The notes: generated by a model not told the origin, from the sequence alone. A stretch of 64,000 nucleotides of DNA from Collinsella phocaeensis (GCF_900119895.1 NZ_FQLR01000003.1:292228-356227), one strand, 5' to 3'; positions 47,654-56,617 are shown, counted from the stretch's first letter. Program-made: numbers and translations.

Positions 47654-48733
47654 ATGATGGTCATCGTCACGTTCCTCGTCGCCGTCGTCGGTTGGCGTCT
47701 CGCCCGGCGCCTCGGGCTCATGGCGCCCTCGATGCTTGGCCCCATGATCGCCGTAGGAGCCACCAACGTTATCTTCGGCTACGCCCAGATGCCCACCTGG
47801 GTGCGCGTGTTCGCGCAGGGCATATCCGGAGCGTTCATCGCCATGAGCATCACGAAGGCCGATATCCGCAACATGCGGCGTCTCGCCGCTCCCGGCGCGC
47901 TGCTGCTGGCCATGCTCACCCTGAACACGCTTGCCATGGGCGTCGTCATCCACGAGCTGTGCGGCATCGACCTCATGACCTCGCTCTTTTCCTGTATCGC
48001 CGGAGGCGTCACCGACACCACGCTCATATCTATGGACTACGGCACCAACGTCGGCACCGTCGCGCTCATGCAGACGTCGCGCCTCGTCATGGTGCTGCTC
48101 ATCTTCCCGTACTGGATCCGGTTCATGTGCCGCAACGAAGCCGAGGAGCCCGCCGGCCATCTCGATGGACTCGACACGAACGGCGGCCTGACGCGCTCCG
48201 AGGGCATCTTCGGCCGCCTGACGGAGAGCCGCGCGGCCAAGACCGTCCTCACCGTCATCCTCGCTCTCGTCCTCGCCCTCCTCGGCAAGGCGAGCGGGAT
48301 TCCCGCCGCGTCCATGGTGCTCCCCCTGGTCGCGGTCACGGCGCTTAACATCACCAAGGGCGTCTGCGCCATGCCCGTCCCCGTCAAGGACGCGGCGCGC
48401 CTGCTCGCGGGGTCGCTTGTTGGCACCGACATCACCGCCTCCACGTTCTCAAGCCTCCAAACCACCCTCGTCCCGGTGCTCCTGCTGTTCGCGAGCTACT
48501 GGGTGCTGAACCTCACCTTCGGGCTCATCTGCTCCCGCACGGGCCTACTCGACCTCAAGAGCGCGCTCTTCGTCTCCTCCCCCGGCGGGGCGAGCGACAT
48601 GGCGCTGATCGCCGCCGACCTCGATGCCGATCTTGCGAAGATCGCCGTCCTCCAGGTGCTGCGCGCCGTCTACGCCGTCGCCATCATGCCGACCGTGGTG
48701 GTCCTGTTCGCCGGATACCTCAACGGCGTGTAG
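47654..48733 (+). CDS. AbrB family membrane transporter
   Basis: This 359-residue polytopic protein has about ten membrane segments arranged as two similar halves, which is the AbrB-duplication architecture (PF05145 type). Conserved glycine/proline-rich motifs occur in both halves: GLMAPSMLGPMIAVGATNVIFG early and FVSSPGGASDMALIAADL late. Members are putative transporters of unknown substrate. The start has AAGAAGG six bases upstream. No co-transcribed partner is evident. Confidence 0.8.
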   Translation: MMVIVTFLVAVVGWRLARRLGLMAPSMLGPMIAVGATNVIFGYAQMPTWVRVFAQGISGAFIAMSITKADIRNMRRLAAPGALLLAMLTLNTLAMGVVIHELCGIDLMTSLFSCIAGGVTDTTLISMDYGTNVGTVALMQTSRLVMVLLIFPYWIRFMCRNEAEEPAGHLDGLDTNGGLTRSEGIFGRLTESRAAKTVLTVILALVLALLGKASGIPAASMVLPLVAVTALNITKGVCAMPVPVKDAARLLAGSLVGTDITASTFSSLQTTLVPVLLLFASYWVLNLTFGLICSRTGLLDLKSALFVSSPGGASDMALIAADLDADLAKIAVLQVLRAVYAVAIMPTVVVLFAGYLNGV

Positions 48734-48938
48734 CGAAGACGCGGCCGACGGCCGCGAGAAACGATGCCACCGGCCGCAAGCGGTGATCACATCGAGTCAA
48801 CCGCAGTTGACTCGGCGAACGGCAGCGAAAATGCACACGAAACGCTTGCATTGCGGGTCTTGCGTGGTATGTTTACGCTCAGTCATTCCCGATGCCGCAT
48901 CGCCTGGAGCATCGGGCACGCAAAAGAGAGGAACCATC

Positions 48939-49121
48939 ATGGCTAAACCTATCATTGATGCCGACGAGTGCATCGCCTGCGGCGTCTGCGTCGACTCCTG
49001 CCCCCAGGGCGTTCTCGAGCTCAACGATGTCGCCACCGTGACCGACGAGGACTCCTGCGTCGCCTGCGGTGCCTGCCAGGACGCCTGCCCCGCCGGCGCC
49101 ATCACCGAGATCGAGGAGTAA
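48939..49121 (+). CDS. 2[4Fe-4S] ferredoxin
   Basis: This 60-residue protein consists almost wholly of two cluster motifs, CIACGVCVDSCPQG and CVACGACQDACPAG, each with the fourth Cys followed by Pro. It is a clostridial-type low-potential electron carrier. Possible users such as the flavodiiron protein are in the same window but not adjacent. The ATG follows GAGAGGAACCATC. A strong terminator follows the gene. Confidence 0.95.
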   Translation: MAKPIIDADECIACGVCVDSCPQGVLELNDVATVTDEDSCVACGACQDACPAGAITEIEE

Positions 49122-49172
49122 CCGCTCTCCGCTCAACGCGCATATCGGCAAGCGGCGATGCACCGCTGCACC

Positions 49173-49205
49173 AAAAGGCCCCCGCTTTGCGCGGAGGCCT
49201 TTTTG
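49173..49205. terminator. Bidirectional terminator between ferredoxin and niaR
   Basis: The stem GGCCCCCGC / GCGGAGGCC has one mismatch and is flanked by AAAA on the left and TTTTT on the right. It can therefore serve both convergent units. Confidence 0.8.
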
Positions 49206-49244
49206 CGTTCACCCTCCAGGCGCACGGGTTGCGAGGACGCAGCG

Positions 49245-49790
49245 CTAGGACATTCCCTCGCGCTCATAGGGCATGACCTCCGCAAGGAAGCCCAGATCGG
49301 CGAGGGCCGCCTCGATGTCGTCAAGCTCCTCCTCGCTTTCCGCCGCGATGCGGTGGAAGTGGTAGCCACTCGTCACGGTCATCAGCGGCACGCTCTTGCC
49401 GGACCGGATCCCATCAAGGTAGCGCTCGATATCGCGGCGATTCCGGATATCGAGGTCGGCGGTTATCTTGCCGTACACGCGATGGTTGACCATGACGCTC
49501 AGCACGGCCCCTCCGCGATCGACTACGGCGGCCAACTCGTCGAACAGCTGGTCCTCACCGTGGTGCACCTTGACCAGCCGCGTGGGGACGCCGCACGAGC
49601 CGGGCTCGCGGAGCACGTACCCGCGGTTCGTCGCCACGATGTCGTGTCCGTCCGCGCGCAGCAGCGCGATGTCCCCCACGACGACCTGCCTGCTCACCCC
49701 CACCTCGCGGGCCAACGCGCCCCCGCTCACCGGATCGGATGCGCCGGCGAGCGCATCCAGTATCGTGCGCCTGCGCTCTCGTGCATCCAT
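49245..49790 (-). CDS. niaR: NiaR-type NAD biosynthesis repressor
   Basis: This 181-residue regulator has an N-terminal winged helix (RRRTILDALAGASDP, GALAREVGVSRQVVVGDIALLR) and a C-terminal 3H domain with the metal/nicotinate-binding His in KVHHGEDQL, VMVNHRVYGK and SGYHFHRI. NiaR represses NAD genes when niacin is plentiful. It follows nadC by one base and so would repress its own operon. ATG 49790 was preferred because ATG 49808 lies inside nadC and has no ribosome-binding site. Confidence 0.9.
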   Translation of the reverse strand: MDARERRRTILDALAGASDPVSGGALAREVGVSRQVVVGDIALLRADGHDIVATNRGYVLREPGSCGVPTRLVKVHHGEDQLFDELAAVVDRGGAVLSVMVNHRVYGKITADLDIRNRRDIERYLDGIRSGKSVPLMTVTSGYHFHRIAAESEEELDDIEAALADLGFLAEVMPYEREGMS

Positions 49791-49791
49791 G

Positions 49792-50658
49792 CTACGAGTG
49801 CCTTTCATCGAGCATCTTGAGATGTTTGAGGGAGAGGTCGAGGATCGGCGCCGAATGCGTGAGGGCCCCGGAAGAAATGTAGTCGACGCCCAGGTCGGCG
49901 AGGGAGCGGATGTTCTCCGCGGTCACGTTTCCCGAAACCTCGGTCTTGGCGCGGCCGGAGATGAGCTCGAGCGCCTCAGTCATCTGCCGGGCGTCCATGT
50001 TGTCGAGCATGATGATGTCGGCTCCGGCCTCCACGGCCTCCCGCACCATGTCGAGATTCTCGCACTCGACCTCCACCGTGCAGGTGAACGACGCGTGCGC
50101 GCGCGCCGCCGCGACCGCCGCCCGGACCCCGCCCGCGGCATCGATGTGGTTGTCCTTGAGCATGACGGCGCTCGACAGGTTGAAGCGATGGCTGTGCCCG
50201 CCGCCGATGCGCACCGCTTCGCGCTCGAAGACCCGAAGGCCGGGCGTCGTCTTCCTGGTGTCGACGAGCTGCGTCCCCGTGCCCTCCAGCTCGCGCGCCA
50301 TCTTACGGGTGTACGTCGCGATGCCGCTCATGCGCTGCAGGAAATTGAGCGCCACGCGCTCGCCCGTCAACAGCACGCGCGCGTCCCCGCGCACATGGGC
50401 GATCTGCTGGCCGGCCGAGACCTCGTCGCCGTCGGCGACGTCCGAGATGACATGCGTATCGGGATCCAGCAGCTGGAACGTGCGCTGAAACACGTCGAGG
50501 CCCGCGATCACGCCCGTGTCCTTGGCGATGAGCTCGACGCGGGCGGCGCGCGGACGGGGGCACACCGCCGCCGTGCTCACGTCTTCGAACGTTATGTCCT
50601 CGCGCAGAGCGCGCATGATCGCATCGTCGCCGGCAAGCTTCATGGTGATAGGGTTCAT
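49792..50658 (-). CDS. nadC: Nicotinate-nucleotide pyrophosphorylase (carboxylating)
   Basis: This 288-residue enzyme converts quinolinate and PRPP to nicotinate mononucleotide. It is recognised by ALNFLQRMSGIATYT, DTRKTTPGLR, GGGHSHRFNLSSAVMLKDNHI, VEVECENLD and EVSGNVTAENI. The ATG overlaps the nadB stop as ATGA. AGGAAG precedes it. Confidence 0.97.
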   Translation of the reverse strand: MNPITMKLAGDDAIMRALREDITFEDVSTAAVCPRPRAARVELIAKDTGVIAGLDVFQRTFQLLDPDTHVISDVADGDEVSAGQQIAHVRGDARVLLTGERVALNFLQRMSGIATYTRKMARELEGTGTQLVDTRKTTPGLRVFEREAVRIGGGHSHRFNLSSAVMLKDNHIDAAGGVRAAVAAARAHASFTCTVEVECENLDMVREAVEAGADIIMLDNMDARQMTEALELISGRAKTEVSGNVTAENIRSLADLGVDYISSGALTHSAPILDLSLKHLKMLDERHS

Positions 50659-52046
50659 TCGGACTTCCTTTCGACGGAGGGGGATTCGATGAGGGCGTCG
50701 AGGGCGGTGCGCAAGCCGGCGAGGGGGCGATGGATCCCGTCGAGCGCGGGCTCGCCCGCCGGCTCCACGGCCAGGCTCTCGCCGACGGCGATGGCGTAGG
50801 CCGCGCGCCGCGCGAACACCAGGGACTCGAGCAACGAGTTGGACGCAAGGCGGTTCTTGCCGTGCACGCCGTTGCACGCCGCCTCGCCGGCAACGTACAG
50901 GCCCTCCAGATCGGTAGCCGAGTCCCGGTCGACGCGGACGCCGCCCATGAAATAGTGCTGGGTGGGCACGACGGGAATCGGCCCCTCGAGGATGTCGCGC
51001 CCCTCGGAGAGGCAGTGCTCGCGTATGTTCGCGAAATGGCCGCAAACGACCTCGCGATCCACCGGGTCAAATGACAGCCATACGTGCTCCGCGCCGTCGC
51101 GGCGCATCTGCTCGCGAATCGCCGCCGCGACGACGTCGCGCGGCTGGAGCTCGTCGCAGAACCGCTCGCCCGCGGCATCCAGCAGGATCGCGCCTTCCCC
51201 GCGGCAGCTCTCGGAGATCAGGAAGGTCCTCCCCGGGGCCTCGGAATACAGGCCGGTCGGATGAATCTGGACGCAATCGAGATCCTCCATCTCGACGCCA
51301 TGCTCCGCGGCGAACAGGCAGGCGTCCCCCGTCAGCTGCGGATAGTTAGTCGAGTGCTCGTACACCCCGCCGATACCGCCCGTGGCGAGCAGCGTGTGCC
51401 CGGCACGTACCTCGAATGCGGGACCAACGCCCTCCGCATCGGTCCGCAGCTCCTCTGCGGTGCAAGCCGACAGCCCCTCCGGCACGGAGCGGCACAGCAG
51501 CCCGAGGCAGCGGTCCTTCCCACCTTCGGAATCGACGATAAGGTCAACCGCCGCCACGTGCTCGTATATCCGCACATTCGGAAGCGCGCGAACGGCATCG
51601 AGGAGCCTGGTCGTAATCGCCCTGCCCGTGATGTCCGCCTTGAAGGCGATGCGCGGCCGGGAGTGCGCGCCCTCCCGGGTGAACGCGAGCGACCCGTCGC
51701 CGGCGCGCTGGAACTCCACGCCGAGGGCGAGCAGGTCGTTCACAATCGCCCTGCTCGAACGGATCATGATGTCGACGCTCTCGCGGCGGTTCGCGCCATG
51801 GCCGGCACGCATCGTGTCCTCGAAGAACGAATCGTAGTCTCCCGCCTCGGGAAGCACGCAGATCCCGCCCTGGGCGAGCATCGAGTCGCACTCCTCGACG
51901 GCTCCTTTCGAGAGCATCACCACCTGGCAAGTCGCGGGCAGGTTGAGCGCCGCGTACAGCCCTGCGACACCGCAGCCCGCAATGACCACGTCGCAGACCG
52001 CGCTCTCCCCTGCCGGGGCGGCACGGCGAGCATCCCGTGTTTCCAC
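50655..52046 (-). CDS. nadB: L-aspartate oxidase
   Basis: This 463-residue flavoprotein oxidises aspartate to iminoaspartate. It has the FAD loop VVIAGCGVAGLYAALN, LAQGGICVLPEAGDYDSF, FTREGAHSRPRI, TGGIGGVYEHSTN, PTQHYFMGGVRVD and VAGEAACNGVHGKNRLASNSL. The likely start is GTG 52046 because GGTGGAG lies four bases before it; a GTG nine bases upstream is too near the G-run. It begins 13 bases after the nadA stop. Confidence 0.95.
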   Translation of the reverse strand: METRDARRAAPAGESAVCDVVIAGCGVAGLYAALNLPATCQVVMLSKGAVEECDSMLAQGGICVLPEAGDYDSFFEDTMRAGHGANRRESVDIMIRSSRAIVNDLLALGVEFQRAGDGSLAFTREGAHSRPRIAFKADITGRAITTRLLDAVRALPNVRIYEHVAAVDLIVDSEGGKDRCLGLLCRSVPEGLSACTAEELRTDAEGVGPAFEVRAGHTLLATGGIGGVYEHSTNYPQLTGDACLFAAEHGVEMEDLDCVQIHPTGLYSEAPGRTFLISESCRGEGAILLDAAGERFCDELQPRDVVAAAIREQMRRDGAEHVWLSFDPVDREVVCGHFANIREHCLSEGRDILEGPIPVVPTQHYFMGGVRVDRDSATDLEGLYVAGEAACNGVHGKNRLASNSLLESLVFARRAAYAIAVGESLAVEPAGEPALDGIHRPLAGLRTALDALIESPSVERKSE

Positions 52047-52059
52047 GATCTCCACCCCC

Positions 52060-53049
52060 CTAGACGCGCGCCGCGCACTCGAGCATGCGGTCAAGCGTCC
52101 GTTGCGCCGACGCAGCCGCTTCTCCACGGGCGATCTCGACCGCACCCGAGGCGGTCTCCAGGCACGAGACGACCTTCGCGAGCGTCACGGATTCCATACC
52201 TTCGCAGGTGGGACGGGTGCGGGTGAAGTGGAACCGCTTGCCCATGCGGGCGCATCTCCGTTCGAGCTCGTAGGCGACCCCGTCCACGGTGACAACGATG
52301 AACTCCCCGGCATCCGATGCCTCCGCGAAATCGATGATCTCCGCCGTCGACCCGATGAAATCGGCCTCCGCGAGCACGCGCGCGGTGCACTCGGGATGCG
52401 CAAGCACGAGCGCGGCCGGATGCGCAGCCTTCGCCTCCAGCAGCTCCTCGAGGGAGACATCCTGGTGTCGCGGGCAGAAACCGGGGTTCAAGATGATGTG
52501 CTTATCGGGGCACTGCTCCGCCACGAACCTGCCCAGGTTTCGATCGGGGATGAACAGGATGTGCCGCTGCGGCAGGCCCGAGACGATCTTGACGGCATTG
52601 GACGACGTCACGCACACATCGCTCCAGCTTTTGATCTCCACCGTCGAGTTGACGTAGCAGACGACGGAGAGGTCGTCGCCGTACGCCTCGCGCGCGGCCG
52701 CCACCGCAGCCTTCTCCACCATATGCGCCATGGGGCAATCGGCCTGAGGCTCCGGCAACAAGACGGTCTTTTCCGGATTGAGCAGCTTCGCGCTCTCCCC
52801 CATGAACTCGACGCCCGCAAGAACAATCGTTGTCTGGGGAAGACTTTTGGCGAGCTTGGCCAGATAGAACGAATCCCCCACGTAATCGGCCACGGCCTGC
52901 ACCTCGGGGGCAACGTAATAATGCGCGAGAATAACCGCGTCACGCTCGCGTTTCAGGCGTTCGATGTGATTTCTCAGGTCCTCCGGGACCGAGGCGGCGC
53001 GCGCGAGCGCCGGAGTCGCCGATGAGGCGGCGATGTCGTTGGCAGCCAT
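52060..53049 (-). CDS. nadA: Quinolinate synthase
   Basis: This 329-residue [4Fe-4S] enzyme condenses iminoaspartate with DHAP to quinolinate. It has ILAHYYVAPEVQAVADYVGDS, VEFMGESAKLLNPEK, PMAHMV, CYVNSTVEIKSWSDVCVTS, NPGFCPRHQD and HPECTARV. Cys residues suited to the cluster are present in CYVNST, NPGFCP and HPEC, plus PTCEGME late. It is the first gene of nadA-nadB-nadC-niaR. The ATG follows AAGGGGAGAT. Confidence 0.97.
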   Translation of the reverse strand: MAANDIAASSATPALARAASVPEDLRNHIERLKRERDAVILAHYYVAPEVQAVADYVGDSFYLAKLAKSLPQTTIVLAGVEFMGESAKLLNPEKTVLLPEPQADCPMAHMVEKAAVAAAREAYGDDLSVVCYVNSTVEIKSWSDVCVTSSNAVKIVSGLPQRHILFIPDRNLGRFVAEQCPDKHIILNPGFCPRHQDVSLEELLEAKAAHPAALVLAHPECTARVLAEADFIGSTAEIIDFAEASDAGEFIVVTVDGVAYELERRCARMGKRFHFTRTRPTCEGMESVTLAKVVSCLETASGAVEIARGEAAASAQRTLDRMLECAARV

Positions 53050-53082
53050 ATCTCCCCTTACGTTGAGCGTGTGCTGCCGGCA

Positions 53083-53115
53083 AGTATGGCATGTGTCTTG
53101 TCAGCTGACAAGACA
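53083..53115 (-). promoter_or_regulatory. nadA promoter with overlapping NiaR-type operator
   Basis: A perfect 22-base palindrome (each half TGTCTTGTCAG or its complement, 53094-53115) overlaps the -35 box TTGTCA (53106-53111, minus strand). The -10 box CATACT (53083-53088) lies exactly 17 bases away. A further CTGACAAGACAG half continues to about 53129. Repressor binding here would block RNA polymerase. Confidence 0.7.
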
Positions 53116-53152
53116 GCTGACAAGACAGCACGAAATCATCCTCATGCGCTCA

Positions 53153-53716
53153 TCAATACGGTTCGCCAGCCGGACCGATGCGCTTGATATACGACCACAT
53201 GCGCCGCTTCTCCTGCGGGTCGGACAGCGCGGCCTCGAAACCGTCGAGCACCATGAGGCGTCGCCCCAGGACCGGGGCAACGAGGCCAGGGGCGAGCATG
53301 GCGGTCTCGAAATCCTCAATGACCACGAGCGCATCGGCATATGCCTCGCGCACGACGTCGGCCGCGGTCTCGTCGAGCACGAGGACGGCCTCGGGGTCGA
53401 GCGCCTCGAGCGCCTCCCGGAACAGATCGGGGTCGAGCGGGGATGCCAGCCCCTCCCGGACCGACACCGCGGCGAGGGCGCAGAAGTCCTCCGGGGCGTA
53501 CCCGATCGCATCGAGCGCGGAGCGCAGGGCGCGTCCGTCAGGACCAGAAAGAAGCTCGGAGCCGGCGAGCTCGGCCGCGTTCAGATCGCCCTTCACCATC
53601 ACGATGGGCGCGAACGCATTGCCCACCATGCAGACGCCCCGCCCCTCAAGGGAGCGCAGCTCCTCCTCCGTGGCCCGGACGAACGCCTCCTTGCGCTCTA
53701 CCGCCGAAATCGCCAT
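53153..53716 (-). CDS. Uracil-DNA-glycosylase-fold-like protein of unknown function
   Basis: This 187-residue soluble protein shows the spacing of family 4/5 UDG proteins without their catalytic words. VMVKGDLNAAELAGSELLSGPDG stands where VGEAPG...PFVGRAG would be, followed by ALDAIGYAPEDFCALAAV and LDPEAVLVLDETAADVV. The Cys cluster and active-site Asp/Glu are missing. ATG 53716 was selected for GGAGGGG upstream. It precedes the nad operon on the same strand but has its own position before the nad promoter. Function unknown. Confidence 0.45.
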   Translation of the reverse strand: MAISAVERKEAFVRATEEELRSLEGRGVCMVGNAFAPIVMVKGDLNAAELAGSELLSGPDGRALRSALDAIGYAPEDFCALAAVSVREGLASPLDPDLFREALEALDPEAVLVLDETAADVVREAYADALVVIEDFETAMLAPGLVAPVLGRRLMVLDGFEAALSDPQEKRRMWSYIKRIGPAGEPY

Positions 53717-53929
53717 ATGCCCCTCCATCCTCATCTGCTCCTGCCATCATACCGCTCGAGGGTCGGCGCGCGGGGGCATGCGGAGAGATTGCCCCATGCG
53801 ACCAGAAGAAACGTTGGTGACCATGTCACAGAACGGCGCCGCGTGTGCAACGCATCCGCATATGTGGGTATAAGCCACCTCGACAGCAAAGAACCCGCAC
53901 GTAACGGCGGGAGTCCCATAGGAGGAACC

Positions 53930-54247
53930 ATGGCAGTCATCGAGGCCACCCCCCAAAACTTCAACGAGCTTCTCGCAAGCGACCTTCCCGTCCTCATCGA
54001 CTTCTGGGCACCGTGGTGCGGCCCGTGCCGCATGCTCTCCCCCCTTGTCGACGAGCTCGCCGATGAAATGAGCGACCGCATCGTAGTCGCCAAGTGCAAC
54101 GTCGACGAGAACCAGGACCTCGCCATGCAGTACGGCGTCATGTCCATCCCGACCCTCGTCATGCTCAAGGACGGCAAGGAGGCCATGCGCACCGTCGGCG
54201 CCATCCCCAAGCCCAAACTCGTCGCAGAGGTCGAGGCGGCCCTGTAA
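53930..54247 (+). CDS. trxA: Thioredoxin
   Basis: This 105-residue protein has the redox site FWAPWCGPCRML (Cys30, Cys33), the cis-proline segment MSIPTLVMLKDGKE, and the buried Asp in VLIDFWA. It keeps cytoplasmic thiols reduced. AGGAGGAACC precedes the ATG. It is a single-gene unit with its own terminator. Confidence 0.96.
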   Translation: MAVIEATPQNFNELLASDLPVLIDFWAPWCGPCRMLSPLVDELADEMSDRIVVAKCNVDENQDLAMQYGVMSIPTLVMLKDGKEAMRTVGAIPKPKLVAEVEAAL

Positions 54248-54286
54248 CGCGGCAGCGGCACCCGACCCGCACCCGTCCCCTCCCCG

Positions 54287-54318
54287 GCGCGGCCCGTCTT
54301 GTGCGGGCCGCGCTTTTT
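54287..54318 (+). terminator. Rho-independent terminator of trxA
   Basis: A 10-bp perfect stem GCGCGGCCCG / CGGGCCGCGC with a 7-base loop is followed by TTTTT. The IS110-type element begins immediately after it. Confidence 0.9.
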
Positions 54319-54336
54319 AATATGAGTTGAACATTG

Positions 54337-54629
54337 TCAAGTGGCAAAAAGGCCCTGCCCTCCGCGGAGCTACCGCGGAGGGCAGGGTCCATCTATCTTC
54401 ACCCGGTGGCCGCGCCGCTTGAGGGCGTGTCTGCTCGACGCACGTTCGGCACTCTAATATCCGCGGGTCGGAACCGCATCTCGTTGCTACGGCTGGGGGC
54501 CTCCGCTCGGTCGCAGTCTCGTGGCGGGCGTGGCGGTCTCCCGCCGCCCAGAAAAAGGACTGGAACGGCCTCCCAACGGCCTCGAGCGCGGCGAGCCCCC
54601 GGGGTCGGACTCCTATGGGGCCGCGGGCG
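54337..54629 (-). ncRNA. Candidate bridge/seek RNA region of the IS110-type element
   Basis: This 293-base stretch downstream of the transposase carries no ORF on the coding strand that resembles a protein, and it ends in a strong hairpin with a T-run. IS1111-group elements are known to encode their guide RNA 3' of the transposase, where this lies. I cannot define the guide loops by eye. Confidence 0.4.
54346..54387 (-). terminator. Strong terminator at the end of the IS110-type element
   Basis: A 15-bp perfect stem CCCTGCCCTCCGCGG / CCGCGGAGGGCAGGG with a 5-base loop (54353-54387) is followed on the minus strand by TTTTT (54346-54350). Confidence 0.85.
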
Positions 54630-55733
54630 CTACCGGGCCATGAGCGCTATCGCCCAGACCCAGCAGGCCATCTCGCGGGCCGTCGCGCAGTTCGCCACGC
54701 ACGGCCTCTTCCCCGCCTGGGACATGGCGTCCCGCCTGTCCTGCAGGCGGCGGTTGCACTTCGCGGCGTGCCTCGACACGGCCGGCGCGACCCCGTGGCC
54801 CGGCCTCGGCTTCTTGGGGTGCCTCGTCGACATCGGGACGTGCCAGGACGCCTCGACCAGCGCGCGCCGGACGTGGCCGTTACCGGCGCGGGTGATCCCG
54901 CCGCGCGACTCCGTCTCGCCGCTCGAGCGCTCCGAGGGGGCCAGGCCGCACCACGAGGCGAACGACGGCGCGGTCGGGAACCTCGAGAAGTCGCCGGCCT
55001 CGGCGGCGAGCAGGAAGGCACTCGCGACGTCGATGCCCTTCACCAGGCAGAGCGCGTCGACGACAGGCGCCCACCCGGGGCGCGCGGCGGCCTCCTCCAC
55101 CTTGCGCTCGAGCTCCCTCTTGGCCTCGGCGCAGCGCTCCACGGCGTCCATGTAGTGCTCGTAGGCGGCCGCGTCGTCGGCCTCGCCGAACTCGATCGAC
55201 CTCGCCCACCTCCAGTACGCCTCGGTCCAGTTCGACCTGCGGCGCCCGGCCGGCGTCGTCTCGTCGAACACCAGGCCGTGCCTGAGCAGGAACTTGGACA
55301 TGCGCTGCCTGGCGCGCTGCAGGTCGTCGCGGGCGTCCTCGAGCGCGCGGGAGAGGTCCCGGGCGGCCTCGGTGCGGTCATCGGGCACCCACACCTCGAC
55401 GACGTTGCGGCAGGCGAGGAGCCTGGCCAGCCACTCGGCGTCGCGCCGGTCGTTCTTGCGGCCCCGGTCGGCCGCGGGCCGGTGCATCTTGGAGACGGCG
55501 CCCACGGCGCAGTCGACGCCGAGGGCGCGCAGGGCGCGGCACAGGTGGAAGCCGGTCGGGCCGCTCTCGTACACCGCCTTGGGCGACTCGAACCCCAGGA
55601 CCCACTCGGCGACCGACGCCGGGTCGTAGCCGAACCTGGCCCGGACCACCTCGCCGGTCATGGGGTCGAAGGCGCATGCGGAGATGCTCCTCGCGTGGAC
55701 GTCGAGACCGATGGCTGTGACATAATTGGACAT
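54630..55733 (-). CDS. IS110 family transposase (DEDD recombinase)
   Basis: This 367-residue protein has the N-terminal RuvC-like DEDD domain (AIGLDVHARSISACAFD, YESGPTGFHLCRAL, KNDRRDAEWLARLL, with acidic residues in each). A central helical part follows, then the C-terminal transposase_20 domain with CLVKGIDVASAFLLAAEAGDF, FPTAPSFASWCGLAPSERSSG and RAGNGHVRRALVEASW, which holds the catalytic Ser. It is intact. The start gives MSNYVTAIGLDV. Confidence 0.95.
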   Translation of the reverse strand: MSNYVTAIGLDVHARSISACAFDPMTGEVVRARFGYDPASVAEWVLGFESPKAVYESGPTGFHLCRALRALGVDCAVGAVSKMHRPAADRGRKNDRRDAEWLARLLACRNVVEVWVPDDRTEAARDLSRALEDARDDLQRARQRMSKFLLRHGLVFDETTPAGRRRSNWTEAYWRWARSIEFGEADDAAAYEHYMDAVERCAEAKRELERKVEEAAARPGWAPVVDALCLVKGIDVASAFLLAAEAGDFSRFPTAPSFASWCGLAPSERSSGETESRGGITRAGNGHVRRALVEASWHVPMSTRHPKKPRPGHGVAPAVSRHAAKCNRRLQDRRDAMSQAGKRPCVANCATAREMACWVWAIALMAR

Positions 55734-55922
55734 GGCGGGCCCCTCTCCGTCGCATGTGGCGCGCGGCCACGGTTGGCGTTACGACCATTGTCGCCCGACC
55801 CACGATAGAGCTACAAGGGGAGGGGCTCCCAATGTTCAACTCATATCGTCTCATTCCGGATCCGCAGCGAATCGGCAGCGGCGGTGTACGATGGTCCGCA
55901 CGCACCCAGACAAGGAGACCCC

Positions 55923-56585
55923 ATGGCTTTCTCGCACGTCATCTTCGATCTCGACGGCACCATCCTCGATACCCTGACCGACCTTGCGGACGCGGGCAAC
56001 CACGTCTGCGTCGAACACGGATGGCCCACGTACCCGGTGGACGCGTACCGATATAAAGTGGGAAACGGCATGCTCAAACTCGTCGAGCGATTCATGCCCG
56101 CAGAATTTGCCGGGAATGCCGCCTTGTTCGACCAGGCGCTCGGCGAATTCCGCGCCTTCTACGCCGAGCACAAGGAGGACACCACCGCGCCGTATCCCGG
56201 CACGCTCGAGATGCTCGATGAGCTCCGCGCGCGCGGCGTCAAGCTCGCCATCCTCACCAACAAGGACCACGAAGCGGCGGTTCCGCTGGTCGCGCGCTAT
56301 TTCGGTACCGAGCGCTTCGAGATCGTCCAGGGAAGGACCCCCGCCTTTCCGGCCAAACCCGATCCCCAGGTGACCCGCCATGTTCTCGATGCGCTCGGGG
56401 CGGAAGCCGGTACCGCGCTCTACGTTGGAGATTCCGACGTGGACATCGCCTGCGGGCATAACGCCGGCCTGCGATCAGCCGGCGTCTCCTGGGGGTTCCG
56501 AGGGCGCAAGGAGCTCGAGCTCGCCGGCGCGGACTACGTCGTCGACAGTCCCGACGAGCTCATCGACATCGTGCTCAACAGCTGA
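55923..56585 (+). CDS. HAD-family phosphatase, phosphoglycolate phosphatase-like
   Basis: This 220-residue cytoplasmic HAD enzyme has motif I VIFDLDGTILDT (nucleophile Asp), motif II LAILTNKD, the Lys in FPAKPDP and motif IV YVGDSDVDIACGHNAG. The cap domain between residues 15 and 80 is alpha-helical, as in Gph. It may hydrolyse phosphoglycolate or pyrophosphate. AAGGAGACCCC precedes ATG 55923. The IS element upstream has brought its end to within 80 bases of the start. Confidence 0.88.
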   Translation: MAFSHVIFDLDGTILDTLTDLADAGNHVCVEHGWPTYPVDAYRYKVGNGMLKLVERFMPAEFAGNAALFDQALGEFRAFYAEHKEDTTAPYPGTLEMLDELRARGVKLAILTNKDHEAAVPLVARYFGTERFEIVQGRTPAFPAKPDPQVTRHVLDALGAEAGTALYVGDSDVDIACGHNAGLRSAGVSWGFRGRKELELAGADYVVDSPDELIDIVLNS

Positions 56586-56617
56586 TTCCGCCCGCATCGC
56601 ACCGCTTGGACCGAACA

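Larger units (their letters stand above)
54320..55846 (-). mobile_element. IS110/IS1111-type insertion sequence
   Basis: A 17-base inverted pair, ATATGAGTTGAACATTG at 54320-54336 and its complement at 55830-55846, bounds a single transposase gene on the minus strand. Inverted repeats near the ends are typical of the IS1111 subgroup. About 290 bases of non-coding DNA follow the gene and about 95 precede it. No target duplication is evident, as expected for the family. Confidence 0.8.
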
